Source: Schistocerca nitens
Lineage: Eukaryota > Arthropoda > Insecta > Orthoptera > Acrididae
Reading direction: 5' to 3'
DNA: 64,000 bases
Assembly (NCBI RefSeq): GCF_023898315.1
Contig: NC_064619.1
Span: forward strand, 346,714,650-346,778,649
Below the pieces are notes generated by a model. It was not told the DNA's origin, searched no databases, and saw only the letters and a list, made by a program, of their open reading frames with translations. How positions within the stretch are numbered: position 1 is the first letter of the stretch; every line of letters starts with the position of its first letter. The translations under genes were made by a program, and so were the position numbers. Positions 1 through 11,104 of this stretch are shown piece after piece.

Positions 1-41
1 TGCATTTGTGTTACGACGAACCATCTAATTATTAGAGAATC

Positions 42-237
42 GCCGGCCGGAGTGGCCAAGCGGTTCTAGGCGCTTCAATCTGGAACCCTGCGACCCCTAC
101 GGTCGCAGGTTCGAATCCTGCCTCGGGCATGGATGTGTGTGATGTCCTTAGGTTAGTTAGGTTTAAGTAGTTTTAAGTTCTAGGGGACTGATGACCTCGG
201 AAGTTATGTCCCATAGTGCTCAGAGCCATTTGAACCA
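42..237 (+). repeat. tRNA-derived SINE, tRNA-Leu-like head
   Basis: The left end is tRNA-like. It has an A-box-like TGGCCAAGCGGTTCTAGG, a variable-arm stem (gaccNctacggtc) and a B box GGTTCGAATCC, as in a tRNA-Leu-type head. The ~100-bp body that follows ends in GAGCCATTTGAACCA. Other copies of this family lie at 1897, 5585, 31578 and 32670. A short AGAATC match flanks the copy (36-41 and 242-247), too short to be sure of. It is not a functional tRNA, because it lacks an intact acceptor stem and continues into the SINE body. Confidence 0.9.
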
Positions 238-247
238 CTACAGAATC

Positions 248-1391
248 AAGAATGTTAGAATGTCGCTGTATTCAAACAGCTGGCTAACAGCGCCGTAACA
301 CACATTTCCTGCTTAGCCTCTTTCACAATGCCAGCCAGAAGCTCACCCTGGCCGCCACGTTCCATGGGAAAAACAGTCGCTTAGCTTCCGTCGGCTGTCT
401 CTTTGTCGGCGAGAGCGAGGCCGTCGTTGAAGGTCCCTCTCCCACTGCTGTCCGCACCGGTCAGGCCCATCCCGGTGAATTTCAACATCTTAAACTTAAA
501 CGTGACCGAATTCTCGCCAGCATATTGATTATCTTTTGTAAGATGATATGTGGGAAACTGGCAAAGCGATGCTTTCTAAATCAATGCTGATTTATGGACA
601 AAAGGTTTTCTGTCCAAAGGAAGTGTATTATGTTCGAAATCAGAATGTGTTCAAGAATTCTGCAGCAGACCTATGTTAAGGATGTTGGTATGCAATTATA
701 CGGATCCGTTTCTTATCTGGCCGATATACAGAGTCACCTGCGCTTTTTTTCAAGACTGTTGGAGCTTTAGGCTGGGTGAGAGATTCGAGATAACAGCATG
801 CTAAATGAGGGACCAATGCCGCAGAGTGCCCTCTGTAAAACCGAATTGGGATTACATCTGGGCATGGTGACTGAATTGTTTTCAACTCTTTCAGTTGCAT
901 CTCTACATCACAGATGACAATTTCTATATCCTCCACACGGAAAGCATTAATATTTTCCTAGCCTACATGATGGCTTTAAGAGTTTAGTAAGCATCATCGC
1001 TATTATGACGTACTTATCACTAATCCTTGTCTCTACACTGACGCCGTCGATAAGGACGGGCTTGTTTGTAGCTAAAGGGTCCAAAATATTTCCATACTAG
1101 ATGCGATAGTTTTCGGAAAATGTGTTCTAATGTACTTCACAAGACTATCTATCCGTACTACACGCAGTGAATCCACAGGCAGGCCCCAGTTTATACTCCG
1201 CAGATTCAGCTGCGTTTCAACAATTCAACAATTACCAAATCATTTCTGTTCCTTTATACAATAGTTCCCCACATTACGTATACATAAGGTAGAGATATAT
1301 GGGTCTCACTGCCAGCTGTCGCCTACCGACAGGTTAAAGTCGATCTGACCGCCACAGACAATAGCGACACTCATGCCCCAGTTGATGCCGG
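248..1391. other. Intergenic, nothing recognised
   Basis: There is no reading frame longer than 86 codons, no recognisable domain and no clear repeat end. I see no host gene here. Confidence 0.6.
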
Positions 1392-1401
1392 CTATGCAGC
1401 A

Positions 1402-1603
1402 AAAAATATTCAAATGTATGTGAAATCTTATGGGGCTTAACTGCTAAGGCATCAGTCCCTAAGCTTACACACTACTTAAACTAAATTATCCTAAGGGCAA
1501 ACACACACACCTATGCCCGAAGGAGGACTCGAACCTCCGCCGGGACCAGCCGCACAGTCCATGACTGCAGCGCCTAAGACCGCTCGGCTAATCCCGCGCG
1601 GCG
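1402..1603 (-). repeat. tRNA-derived SINE, second head type
   Basis: Read on the minus strand, it has a Leu-like tRNA head (AGCCGAGCGGTCTTAGGCGC with B box GGTTCGAGTCC). The body (TAGTTTAAGTAGTGTGTAAGC...) resembles that of the first family but ends differently, in a run near TTTCACATACATTTG. Imperfect 10-bp flanks, 1392-1401 and 1604-1613, match at nine positions and are probably the target-site duplication. Confidence 0.85.
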
Positions 1604-1896
1604 CTCTGCAGCACACAAGTCACAGTGGTCTGCGGTAAGCTGTCAGCAATGGACGACGCATGACAACTAGAGATCACAGCTTACGCTAGTCTGTTCCCTA
1701 CTGTGTGGTGCGGACAGTCTGCCTGTAATCTCTGACAAGATTTCAACTGTTGTCACCCGCCTATCCATCAGGGCCAGACGAATAATCCTACCATCTTCTC
1801 GTGGTGTAGTCGTTTTCAAGGATCCGTATCCACTCTTATCAAACTGTTGCCCTGAGTCTATCTCGTCACCACTTGTTTTGCAGTCATTACTTTACA

Positions 1897-2092
1897 AAAA
1901 AATCAAATGGCTCTGAGCACTATGGGACTCAACTGCTGTGGTCATAAGTCCCCTAGAACTTAGAACTACTTAAACCTAACTAACCTAAGGACATCACACA
2001 CATCCATGCCCGAGGCAGGATTCGAACCTGCGACCGTAGCAGTCGCACGGTTCCGGACTGCGCGCCTAGAACCGCGAGACCACCACGGCCGG
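1897..2092 (-). repeat. tRNA-Leu-headed SINE with exact 12-bp TSD
   Basis: This is a minus-strand copy of the SINE at 42. Perfect 12-bp direct repeats, CATTACTTTACA, flank it at 1885-1896 and 2093-2104. They fix both ends and show LINE-type retrotransposition. The element is 196 bp. Confidence 0.95.
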
Positions 2093-2104
2093 CATTACTT
2101 TACA

Positions 2105-3639
2105 GTCAGATGAATAAGCGGTCTCTTGGTATGATGCTCCCACGTCCCTCACGTGAATGATTCGATCTCTCTCAACGTCTGGAGAACGGCGATATGCTGC
2201 ATGTGCACTTGCCTTGGGATTCCATGTCTCCCTGGGGTACCAGTTGGTAGCTGCAAGGTATCCTTTCCCTTACAGGGATCTTTGGTGAGTAGTAGTCAAT
2301 TGGCGGCTATCGTGCGAAATAGATGAAGTGGTGGGTCAGATAAAGAAACAGTTTTGCAGTATAAGAACAGAATGAAGCCTAAACGAATAAGTAGAAAAAT
2401 ATGAGTGTATGTTAATGTGTTGTGCTCAGATTTAGCTGACCCATAATTGTGAAGACTACCGGTTGTGTTGTTATTAGAAGTTAAAACGGGAATTAGAAGA
2501 AAGAGTATGTTAATTCATTTTGTTCTAAAGAATAAGTTTCAGCACAGCAATATTAGGCGCGGGAGGGGGGAATGAACTGAGAGAACTATCTCAAAACAAA
2601 GAGTTTGTGAAAGAACTAGAGGTAAGAGGTCTCAGACTCGAGCATAATGACAGTTCAAGTGGATGAAAACGAAGTTTGCGAGAAGCAAAATTTTTGTTTA
2701 GCCAAGGAATGCTGCAGTAGAACAGTAATTGAAACAGTTGTACTTTTGAAGTGTGGAATAGCGAGTGACGATCTACAGCGAACTGTATTAGAGTTGTACT
2801 TCAGTTGTTTGTTCAAGTTGTTAAGACGGAACTATTGTAAATTATGGCTGAAACTAGAGATACTACTATATAACACAAAACGCTTAGTTCAGGGTAGCTA
2901 GAAGGTGACAAAAGGAGGAGATAAACATTATTGAATCGAGAATACTGTAGATGCTAGAGGCGTTAATGAAACTGCGTGAAGAAAATGAAGGACGACCGAG
3001 AAAAGCGAGGAACAAATGAGTAAAATAAGAGAAGACTTTGGTGCAAAAACAACGAAAGAACTTGGACCACTAACGTTGTCATTGTGTGGTAAGTCAGGTA
3101 CAAGCACTTAAAAACTAACAAAGAAGTTCTGAGGTGAACACAAAATTACAGAAGCAAAACAAAACAAACAATTGCTGATGCGATTTAAAATTAGTACAAA
3201 ATTTATTTGTGGATTACATAGTAAGGACAAACTGGATGTGGACGTCATGTGAAAGTTAATTTTGGGAAAAAAAACTGAAGATTAGGAATGGCGAAAAAGA
3301 GTGAGCAGTGACGCTTAAAGAGAAGAAAACTGTGTGTGACACAGAAGCATTTACAGGTATATTGTGGCACACAGCTCTTATCGGAGTAGGAAGTAGCTGG
3401 GGATTGTGTTGGGGTAACTTCTTAAGCAACTCTAATTTAGTTTATTAATAGATCTAAACACTCCAGAGAGGATATAGAATAAACAATGATCAGAGAACTC
3501 AGTGCTCAAAATAACAAAATCAATTTATTAACAAGTATACACAATACAGAGTGGATGCAGAATAATCGGTTACCAAAGAGTTCATCATTCGGAAAATAAA
3601 ATATGACTTTCAGTTAACTTGCCTGAGTGGAATCAATCA
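2105..3639. other. Intergenic, nothing recognised
   Basis: AT-rich DNA. The longest frame (2647-2901, 84 codons) resembles no family I know and has no supporting context. I see no transposon end or RNA gene. Confidence 0.55.
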
Positions 3640-3650
3640 GTTATACGATT

Positions 3651-4350
3651 GTTGTTATTGTTGTGGTCTTCAGTCCTGAGACTGGTTTAATGCAGCTCTC
3701 CATGCTACTCTATCCTGTGCAAGCTCCTTCATCTCCCAGTACCTACTGCAACCTACATCCTTCTGAATCTGCTTAGTGTATTCATCTCTTGGTCTCCCTC
3801 TACGATTTTTACCCTCCACGCTGCCCTCCAATGCTAAATTTGTGATCCCTTGATGCCTCAGAACATGTCCTACCAACCGATCCCTTCTTCTAGTCAAGTT
3901 GTGCCACAAACTTCTCTTCCCCCCAATCCTATTCAATACTTCCTCCTTAGTTACGTGATCTACTCACCTAATCTTCAACATTCTTCTGTAGCATCACATT
4001 TCGAAAGCTTCTGTTCTCTTCTTGTCCAGACTATTTATCGTCCATGTTTCACTTCCATACATGGCTACACTCCATACAAATACTTTCAGAAACGACTTCC
4101 TGGCACTCAAATGTATACTCGATATTAACAAATTTCTCTTCTTCAGAAACGCTTTCCTTGCCATTGCCAGTCTACATTTTATATCCTCTCTACTTCGACC
4201 ATCATCATTTATTTTGCTCCCCAAATAGCAAAACTCCTTTACTACTTTAAGTGTCTCATTTCCCAATATAACTCCCTCAGCATCACCCGACGTAATTCGA
4301 CTACATTCCATTATCCGCGTTTTGCCTTTTTTTGATGTTCATCTTATATC
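3651..4350 (-). mobile_element. 5'-truncated RTE-type LINE copy
   Basis: This 700-bp fragment is closely similar to the 3' end of the full-length LINE at 16478-29748. On the minus strand it encodes the reverse transcriptase C-terminus, including ...YGSETWTINSLDKKR and ...GRPRDEYTKQIQKDVG. It ends in a short (CAA)n-like tail (plus strand GTTGTTATTGTTG). Flanking 11-mers GTTATACGATT (3640-3650) and GTTATATGATT (4351-4361) match at ten positions and are the likely target duplication. The 5' truncation is typical of incomplete reverse transcription. The frame is broken, so it makes nothing functional. Confidence 0.93.
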
Positions 4351-4361
4351 GTTATATGATT

Positions 4362-5571
4362 AAGGGACACAAATGAATATGAAATTTAGCAACGCATTAT
4401 TACCTAATACAACAGACAGAATGTCAATAAATCAGACCCTCTTTGTTCATTCATCTACATACAAGAACATGAATTAAGACACACAAATAACATTGCACTG
4501 TGGCAGCACACGAGACACTCAGTAACATATCTCACACCAGAATCAAATTCCAAAACTATTCAACGAAATGCGATATTAAACTTAAAACTAACCAGACAAA
4601 ATGAGAGAGGCAAAATTCACAATGGAGAAACGATCTATACATTTCGCAGAACACATACAGTGTATTATCAAAACGGTAAAGCAAGAAATCCAGCAGCAAT
4701 GACATAATTCTCTCTAAGGATACGTCGTTCAGCTAGTACTCTTACAGCAGAATACACTAAGCGCAACAGCGGCTTCCCTGTGTTTCAAGTAGGATAGCCT
4801 TACCTCACACATATGCACTACCACAAATACTTATTGCAGCAAACACACGTTCCTCTAACTGTCGTGACCGAAACCAAGTCATAGCAACCAGCTTTTCACT
4901 CCCAGCTGTGCATTCGCGAAGCCCAGCACCGTCCGCTGCTGAAGCTGGAGCGATGCCCCGTGTTGACAGCAAACGCCTATCGGCCTCGATCGTCTACCCA
5001 CCTGGCTGCCTCGCGGTTCCTCCTTGTGTTACTTGCTTAATACTTCCAGGAGGCAATTCTCTCCCTCCAAACTGCTAGTTGGCAGTGCTCCGTTGTCTAG
5101 CTGATTCCCATCTGCCACTGCTCAACACCGATGAAAAACTCGTCTGTCGCTCCGCGCATGGACTACGGCGCCAAACGGAAGAGTTATCTGCCGCCAGCCT
5201 GGCTGCATGGTGTTGGCTCAAGTTACGTTGCCGTGTAACTTTCTATCGTCAGACTCCCACCAGGTTTCCTGAACACTGTTTCTCGCATCTGTGGCGCGCT
5301 GCGCTTAACAACCATCAGATATATGTACCCTGAGGCACATCAGCCGCAATGGAGTGAACTGCTGGGCAGAAAGGTCGTCAGCCCGACCGTACAAGAGCAT
5401 GCGGAAACCACTGAAATTTCATTCCATTTAGATTCAAGAGTACACACAACAACCACCATCTTAAACATATCAGTGCCCACCAGCGAGACACAAAATAAAA
5501 GAAGTATAAGTCTGACAATGTCAGCTATGCGGGGACATGCCCCGAGATTCTTTTGTTGTCGCCTAGGGCGC
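4362..5571. other. Intergenic, nothing recognised
   Basis: It is moderately GC-rich around 4860-5330. The frames at 5079-5333 and 5323-5613 resemble no family I know. I found no repeat ends. Confidence 0.5.
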
Positions 5572-5584
5572 TGTTCCCTAGTGA

Positions 5585-5780
5585 GTCGGGCCGGAGTGAC
5601 CGAGCGGTTCTAGGCGCTGCAGTCTGGGACCGCGCGACCGCTACGGTCGCAGGTTCGAATCCTGCCTCGGGCATGGATGTGTGTGATGTCCTTAGTTAGG
5701 TTTAAGTAGTTCTGAGTTCTAGGGGACTGATGACCTCAGCAGTTAAGTCCCATAGTGCTTAGAGCGATTTGAACAATTTT
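5585..5780 (+). repeat. tRNA-Leu-headed SINE with exact 13-bp TSD
   Basis: Same family as the copy at 42, in plus orientation. Perfect 13-bp direct repeats, TGTTCCCTAGTGA, lie at 5572-5584 and 5781-5793. The A box, the B box and the GACTGATGACCTCAGCAGTTAA body are all visible. Confidence 0.95.
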
Positions 5781-5793
5781 TGTTCCCTAGTGA

Positions 5794-6755
5794 AACTGTC
5801 ACCATTCAGACTAATTTCGCTCTCTACTTCTACGGACAAATTCACCGAAGTAGCACCAAAGGAAACAGCATTTGGCCTCACCTCGTGAATCCTCGAACCA
5901 CTCGCACTAAATCCACTATGTTCCTCACATCATTGTCCCATACGTCGATCAACAGGCTAATTCCTCCAATCTCTGAATAAGGGGGACGTGGACGTGTGAG
6001 GAAGGGAGTTTCAGCAAACATTATGCGCGACTGATCGACTCGATTAATTCCTTCCACAACGTTAAGTGTCTGCCTCTATCTGAAAGGCACAGTGCCTTGG
6101 CAGCGGTTCATACATTGTTCACATGGTTTCCAAATGGATTCTTCAGTCCCTGTTCACACATATAAAGTTTGTAGATAGTTGGTCTTGGGAAGACTTGAAA
6201 TGAAATAAATGACTTTTTCCTGTCAACGTCTTCCCTACCATGAGATCTGAAGGGCCTCACCTCCTAGTGTGCTGCTCTCCGGATCGTAATGGAATCGGGC
6301 TCTTTCTTCTTTACGTATTGCAGGGCTTTCAACTATCAACTGAAATTAACTGATTAATGAAAAGAACAGCCAGGGATCTAAATGAAAATGAGGTATATTC
6401 TCCAAAGGATGTGGAAAAGCGAGGCAGTATCGATACAAATAAATGTGGACTAGCAGGTCCACAATTAGGACTTCACAGGCAATCCGCAGGCTTGCAGTGC
6501 CTCATGTGAAGTACATGAAAAGATCTAAAATATTAACATAATGCAGAGACTTTCTAGAGATGTCTAGAGCACGTACCGAAGTGGCTATAGCTGTCCAGCT
6601 GAATTCCTTTAAAAACTAAAATAAAAGTAAAGTAAAATTAATACTACTGTTTGAACCATAGATTCAGGCTGCTTATACACTTGTGAATTCAATGATAGTA
6701 GGCACAGGGTGAACATCATTTTCTTAAAATTTTCGCAAGCCGTCTGTTACCATAA
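5794..6755. other. Intergenic, nothing recognised
   Basis: No long frame, tRNA-like head or terminal repeat could be recognised. Confidence 0.5.
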
Positions 6756-6771
6756 GGGGGGGGGGGGGGGG
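6756..6771 (+). repeat. Homopolymer G16
   Basis: Sixteen consecutive G residues lie just left of the foldback element at 6782. Confidence 0.9.
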
Positions 6772-6781
6772 CGGGTGCAAC

Positions 6782-7360
6782 TGCAGAGGTATCTGTGGCG
6801 GTTCGTTACCCAGATCCAAGCCAAGGTGACTGTGCAGAGGGACACCGGCCTCTCTGGCGCCAGGTGCCTGACAGCACATTCTGTGCGTGGGCGGGCCGGA
6901 TGAGTCCTCGACTGAAAGCTTAAGTCACCGTCGACATTCGTGCCCTCACTCATGTTGTCAACAGGGAGCTTTTTCTCTCGGAGGAAGCACACAGTGTGCG
7001 CGGATCCGAAGTAACAAAACTGCCGGAAGACGTCCTCTCGGTCTCATTTCGTGGCAGTACTTCGTAGACTTTCCTTCGTGACCATCAGTCACGCAGTCAC
7101 AACCTCCATTTTGCGATTCATATGTTGTTGTTCACCACCTTGCGAGCAGTCATACACAAGTATGAACAGTTTTTATCAAGTCATTCGCTCCTGAACGCTC
7201 ATAGGAGACCCAACCATCTGAGGGACCTTCCGGCCCGCCCACGCATGGGTTAGTGTTACTGATGTCGCGCTAGGCCTGTGGCCGCCAGAGAGGCCGGTGT
7301 CCCTCCGGCAGCGGTCATCTGGTTTTGGATTTTAAACCAAAGGCCACTGAAACCTCTGCA
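6782..7360. repeat. Foldback element with long diverged inverted arms
   Basis: The left arm, 6782-6899, and the right arm, 7230-7360, are inverted copies. Shared blocks are TGCAGAGGT at the outer ends, GGGACACCGGCCTCTCTGGCG in the middle and GCGTGGGCGGGCCGG at the inner ends. The right arm holds ~13 bp not in the left. The 330-bp spacer shows no coding potential. The structure fits a non-autonomous foldback or MITE-like DNA element; I could not define a target duplication. Confidence 0.7.
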
Positions 7361-7623
7361 CATTTATGCCATCATGAAAAATTTGCGATTTAGCTAATTG
7401 GTGATCACAGAAATTTCTCTGTCTGCACAGTTTCATATTCCTCTGCTCAGGCAAGATATCTGTCGTTACGTATGGAGTGAGAAAATTACTTTTGATACAT
7501 AACCAAGCCAATTCAATTCATCGTCTCCTTAATGGAAGAGAATGCCACCCTGTGTCTATTGCCATTGAAGTTAAAATCCTAAAGCAGCCCGAATCTTTGA
7601 CTGGAACAACAGTTTCAATTTTA

Positions 7624-8601
7624 CGAGGGGCATTCAGTAACTAATGCACCACATTTTTTTCTCGACCTATTTCTGTTTAAACAATGCGGAATTTGCTGTG
7701 AGACATAGTGAATATAGTTTCATGAAGTTCCGATAGGTGTCGGTTCTATACGTAACCTCCAAAATTGGCGTCTGTAACGGTGATGCTTTCCAAGCAGACA
7801 CCTGTGATTGGGTTTCTTTCGGCTTAAAACCAGAGCATTTCAGATATTCATACGCGTCGCAGAATGTCTGTAGAGACATGGAAATGAAAAACAGCGCATT
7901 GAGTCGTTGAGTGAGGTGTCTGTCATCATCGCAACAAGATCGCGCCACCCTGTTCTATCTCCTTCGTGGGCCGTCCGGCGGCGCACAGCTGTGACTCCTG
8001 CAATTGTGGAACGTGCGGACACTCTCATTCTAGGTCACTGACGGATCACAATTAAACAGCTCTCTGCACTGCTGGGTGTCTCTGTTGGTAGTGCTGTTCG
8101 ATGCCCTCCCTCATGGTGCAACGATCAACTCTGAAGTGTATTGTGCTACGCGCAGGAAACAGAAGAAACGACTACAGCATCAACACAAAAATGCAATTCA
8201 CCTTTTCCCTCTCCATGACAACGTAAGGTTTCACACAAGTCTGCGCACCAGAGAGGAGCACACAAAGCTTCACTGGACTGTTCTTCCTCATCCACACTAC
8301 TGCACTCATGTCGCACCTTCCGACTTCCGTCTGTTTGACCCAATGAAAGACGCACTCCGCCGAAAGCAGTACGTGAGTGACAGTGACGTTATTGATACAG
8401 CAAGACGTTGGCTCAGACGTCGTCCATTGTAGTTATACCATTATGGTGTACAGGCCCTCCCAGAAAGGTGGTGTAAGGCCGTCGCTTTCAACAGGATTTT
8501 GTAGGCAAAAGAGTGGGGAATAATATGGAGCGTTGGAACCCTAAATAAAACCAACCTGCTTTCAGAAAAAAATGTGTTGCGTTACTTATGGTACGCCCTC
8601 G
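7624..8601 (+). mobile_element. Mariner element, internally deleted (978 bp)
   Basis: The ends are imperfect ~33-bp terminal inverted repeats: CGAGGGGCATTCAGTAACTA at left, and TTACTTATGGTACGCCCTCG at right. The insertion sits between TA dinucleotides (7622-7623 and 8602-8603), the mariner target. Inside are degraded helix-turn-helix and catalytic remnants. Full mariners are about 1.3 kb, so roughly 0.3 kb or more is missing. The breakpoint is visible near 8091-8098, where DNA-binding-domain sequence runs straight into C-terminal sequence. Confidence 0.93.
8098..8432 (+). pseudogene. Mariner transposase C-terminal remnant
   Basis: The frame encodes a Tc1/mariner catalytic C-terminus. LHDNVRFHT corresponds to the second-aspartate motif (usually HDNARPH). 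HVAPSDFRLFDPMKDAL corresponds to the PDLAPSDFHLF block that carries the third acidic residue. KQYVSDSDVID leads to a tryptophan-containing C-terminus. The HTH lies upstream at about 8036-8091 (ITIKQLSALLGVS) and a stop codon precedes it. The region with the first catalytic Asp is absent, so the copy cannot encode active transposase. Whole-copy decay and the deletion mark it as a fossil. Confidence 0.9.
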
Positions 8602-8603
8602 TA

Positions 8604-9196
8604 TTTTACTCTCATTCTCTGTAAAGGCACTGGGTTGGACAGATGTAGAGAATTCGACAAGTACTCTAAACGTCTCTGTGGAAGTCTCTGTATTACACTT
8701 CTGCACCGCCGGTCCCAAGTGGCATTTGAGCTACGGTGTGCGAAGGGGGTAAATCAAGCTCTGCGAAGTTTCGGTGGTGTCTGTAATACCATGACTTGGG
8801 CCGATTCAATCGGATTACTATGAACAGAAAACATGATAATTATTTCGACATTCTCGGTGCCCTTCCTTCTACTGTTTTCATGCTTATACGTCCCTGCTAT
8901 GGTGGACAATCGGTCAGTCTATCACATCTCGACCAGTCGTCTAAATTACCTAACGTTATTCTCATAAACGTATCGGGGAGTGTTTGGAACAACAAATTAA
9001 ACGTAATATTTAACATCCGCACAGTTTGATAGGTTTACGGACTCTAATCATCAAGAGTGGCTTCAACTATTTATAGCATACCCTAAGATTTTAAAAGACT
9101 CTCTTCGTCACCGAACTGATGGTGGCTAGAGGCGGTGTTACGTGGCATTAACGTAATGTCTGCTGATAAGGAGGTGGGGATAATTTTTCTCCGATG
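8604..9196. other. Intergenic, nothing recognised
   Basis: Short frames only. I can identify no repeat family. Confidence 0.5.
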
Positions 9197-9401
9197 GGAG
9201 GAGGATTAGGGTTTAATGTCCCTCGACGTCGACATTATTAAAGGCGGAGCACAATCAGGGACTGTTACAAGGATGAGAAAGAAATGGCGGTATCCTGTGA
9301 AAGCTACAATCCCGGCCTTTGCCTGAAGTGATTTAGGGAAGTCACAGATAACCTGAATCATGATGGTCTGATGCGGATCTGAGCCGTCCTCCTGTCTCGC
9401 T
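9197..9401 (-). repeat. Dispersed tRNA-related short repeat, truncated
   Basis: The stretch from GGAGGATTAGGGTTTAATGTCCC to GATCTGAGCCGTCCTCCTG matches, from my knowledge of orthopteran repeats, a common short element. Its motifs are GGCGGAGCACAA, CCCGGCCTTTGCCTGAAGTGATTTAGGGAA and CAGATAACCTGAATCATGATGG. The tRNA-like head, expected at the right end on the minus strand, looks truncated. No flanking duplication could be defined. Confidence 0.6.
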
Positions 9402-9995
9402 CCATTTTTGTCGTGCTCGGTATAGTTATGAAGGTACTAACGAAGGGCGAGCAATATAGTTCGTAGTTAGCGAAGTACAACGTATTTCGGTGCATTATAT
9501 TATTATAAATGTGAAAGCGCTGGAAGTAAAACAGCTTCTCAGATACATATAAAAATTATGGAGAAATCTGAATGAGGCAGAGTGTGGTCTAATTATTAGA
9601 AATTGTGCTCTATTTCTTCTCATACTCTACCAAGCCACAATTTAATTCACCAGCGGAATTCAAGCCTGCTACCTCTGGATTGACCATAACTGCACCACTA
9701 ACGTGCGTAAGGTAAACGGAATTGTAAGATCCGTTTCGACGGCAGTGAAACAGTACACCTCGGATATTTCCTCTGTTGGTCGTTCTGTCGTTGGTAGTTC
9801 CACATACCTTGTGTTCGCAGTTGATAACTTGCCTGCAGACAAAGTGAAAGCGTTGTTGAGTCGTCCGCTTTCTCAGTGCACAGCTGTGAAGTTCGGATGG
9901 TGCCATTATTGACACTACAGCACCGTCAGTGTTTCTGTTTTCAGTAGGGACCACATATAGTTACCAACTACATATAATTTTACTTTCAGGCTTGC
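9402..9995. other. Intergenic, nothing recognised
   Basis: The opposing frames at 9610-9954 (minus) and 9703-9912 (plus) match no family I know. Confidence 0.5.
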
Positions 9996-10179
9996 AGCGC
10001 AGAGTGGCCGCGCGGTTTGAGGCGGCATGTCACGGATTGCGCGGCCCCTCCCGACGCAGGCTCGACTCCTTCCTCGAGCACGTGTGTGTGTGTGTGTGTG
10101 TGTGTGATTCTTGGCGTAAGTTAGTTTAAGTACTGTGAAGTCTAGGGACCGATGACCTCAGCAGTTTGGTCCCTTAGGA

Positions 10180-10216
<37 letters not shown>
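9996..10216 (+). repeat. tRNA-derived SINE, third head type, with GT and CA microsatellites
   Basis: The head AGAGTGGCCGCGCGGTTTGAGGCG is followed by a degenerate B box. A (GT)n tract (10081-10106) then separates it from the body TAGTTTAAGTACTGTGAAGTCTAGGGACCGATGACCTCAGCAG. The element ends in GGAATTCACAC, which has expanded to (CA)n at 10183-10216. The body aligns with the bodies of the other SINE families here. Confidence 0.8.
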
Positions 10217-10220
<4 letters not shown>

Positions 10221-10254
10221 TTTAGGCTTAATCATCAAATCACTGACCAGATAG

Positions 10255-10388
10255 AGATTTTCACTCTGCAGCGGAGTGTGCGCTGATATGAAACTTCCTG
10301 GCAGATTAAAACTGTGTGCCGGACCGAGACTCTGTGTGCCGAGTTCGAGTCTCGTTCCGGCACACAGTTTTAATCTGCCAGGACGTTC
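10255..10388. repeat. Snap-back copy of a tRNA-derived repeat with exact 14-bp TSD
   Basis: CTGGCAGATTAAAACTGTGTGCC and, 30 bp later, its inverse (GGCACACAGTTTTAATCTGCC) form a near-perfect hairpin of over 30 bp per arm. The left half begins ATTTTCACTCTGCAGCGGAG. Perfect 14-bp direct repeats CACTGACCAGATAG flank the unit at 10241-10254 and 10389-10402. The rearranged 134-bp unit was therefore either inserted as such or rearranged during insertion (twin-priming-like inversion). Confidence 0.9.
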
Positions 10389-10402
10389 CACTGACCAGAT
10401 AG

Positions 10403-11104
10403 TTTACTGGACGTTATCCTCATGAGACTGATCAATGACAAACTAGTAACAGAAGTAAGAAGAACCATATCACATGTTTTGAAGAAACCTCTCCCAAAAT
10501 CGCAAATACCCATTCTGGATTGAAAAATGAAACGACGTGCTCCGTGACTCCACGCCAAGGTAAAAAAGACTAGCCAGTATTATATCCGCTGCATCCGCAC
10601 AATTTGCCACACCTGTTGTACAGTGATCTGTATCGATTGTGGAGAGGAGAAGTTGTGTGAGTATTTAACGTGTGAAAAATTGTGTATGAATTCACATGTT
10701 AGGTTCATCATATGCTGCTGATTTCACATACCCTCTGTGTTCATGTTATGAGCTAGTATGAATTTGTAAGTCCCAATTGACTTCACTGTTATTCCGGGTT
10801 ACAGAACCTTGTTTTTCTTCTGGAGGCTTTTGTGTAAAACTAATGTTTTGTGTTCCAATACATCCAAATGTGAATTACACGAATAAATATTTGCAATGCA
10901 AGTAAAATAAATTACTTTTCGGCTCAAACAATATGGTATCACTTTGGACCCCCCCTCCCTCCCACCCCCCCCCCCCCCCAACGTCATTTATGATACAAAG
11001 AAGTCACAACTCCGTTTGAGGTTTAAGGTGCGGAAGCGCGTATAAAATTCATTCAGTCCGACCATTTTTACTTTATGATGTTCTAACGAGAAGAAATGTT
11101 CGGA
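10403..11104. other. Intergenic with C-rich tract
   Basis: Nothing is recognised except a C-rich simple tract at 10949-10979, which includes a run of 16 or more C. Confidence 0.5.

Noticed and set aside
47..130. Possible functional tRNA gene, with A and B boxes
   Set aside because: The head continues into a SINE body, the acceptor stem does not pair, and several copies with target duplications exist in the window. The same applies to the other tRNA-like heads.
676..936. 86-codon minus-strand frame
   Set aside because: It has no recognisable domain and no supporting neighbour, so I left it as intergenic.
5079..5613. Overlapping frames of 84-96 codons as exons
   Set aside because: I see no homology, splice context or codon pattern, and GC-rich DNA gives such frames by chance.
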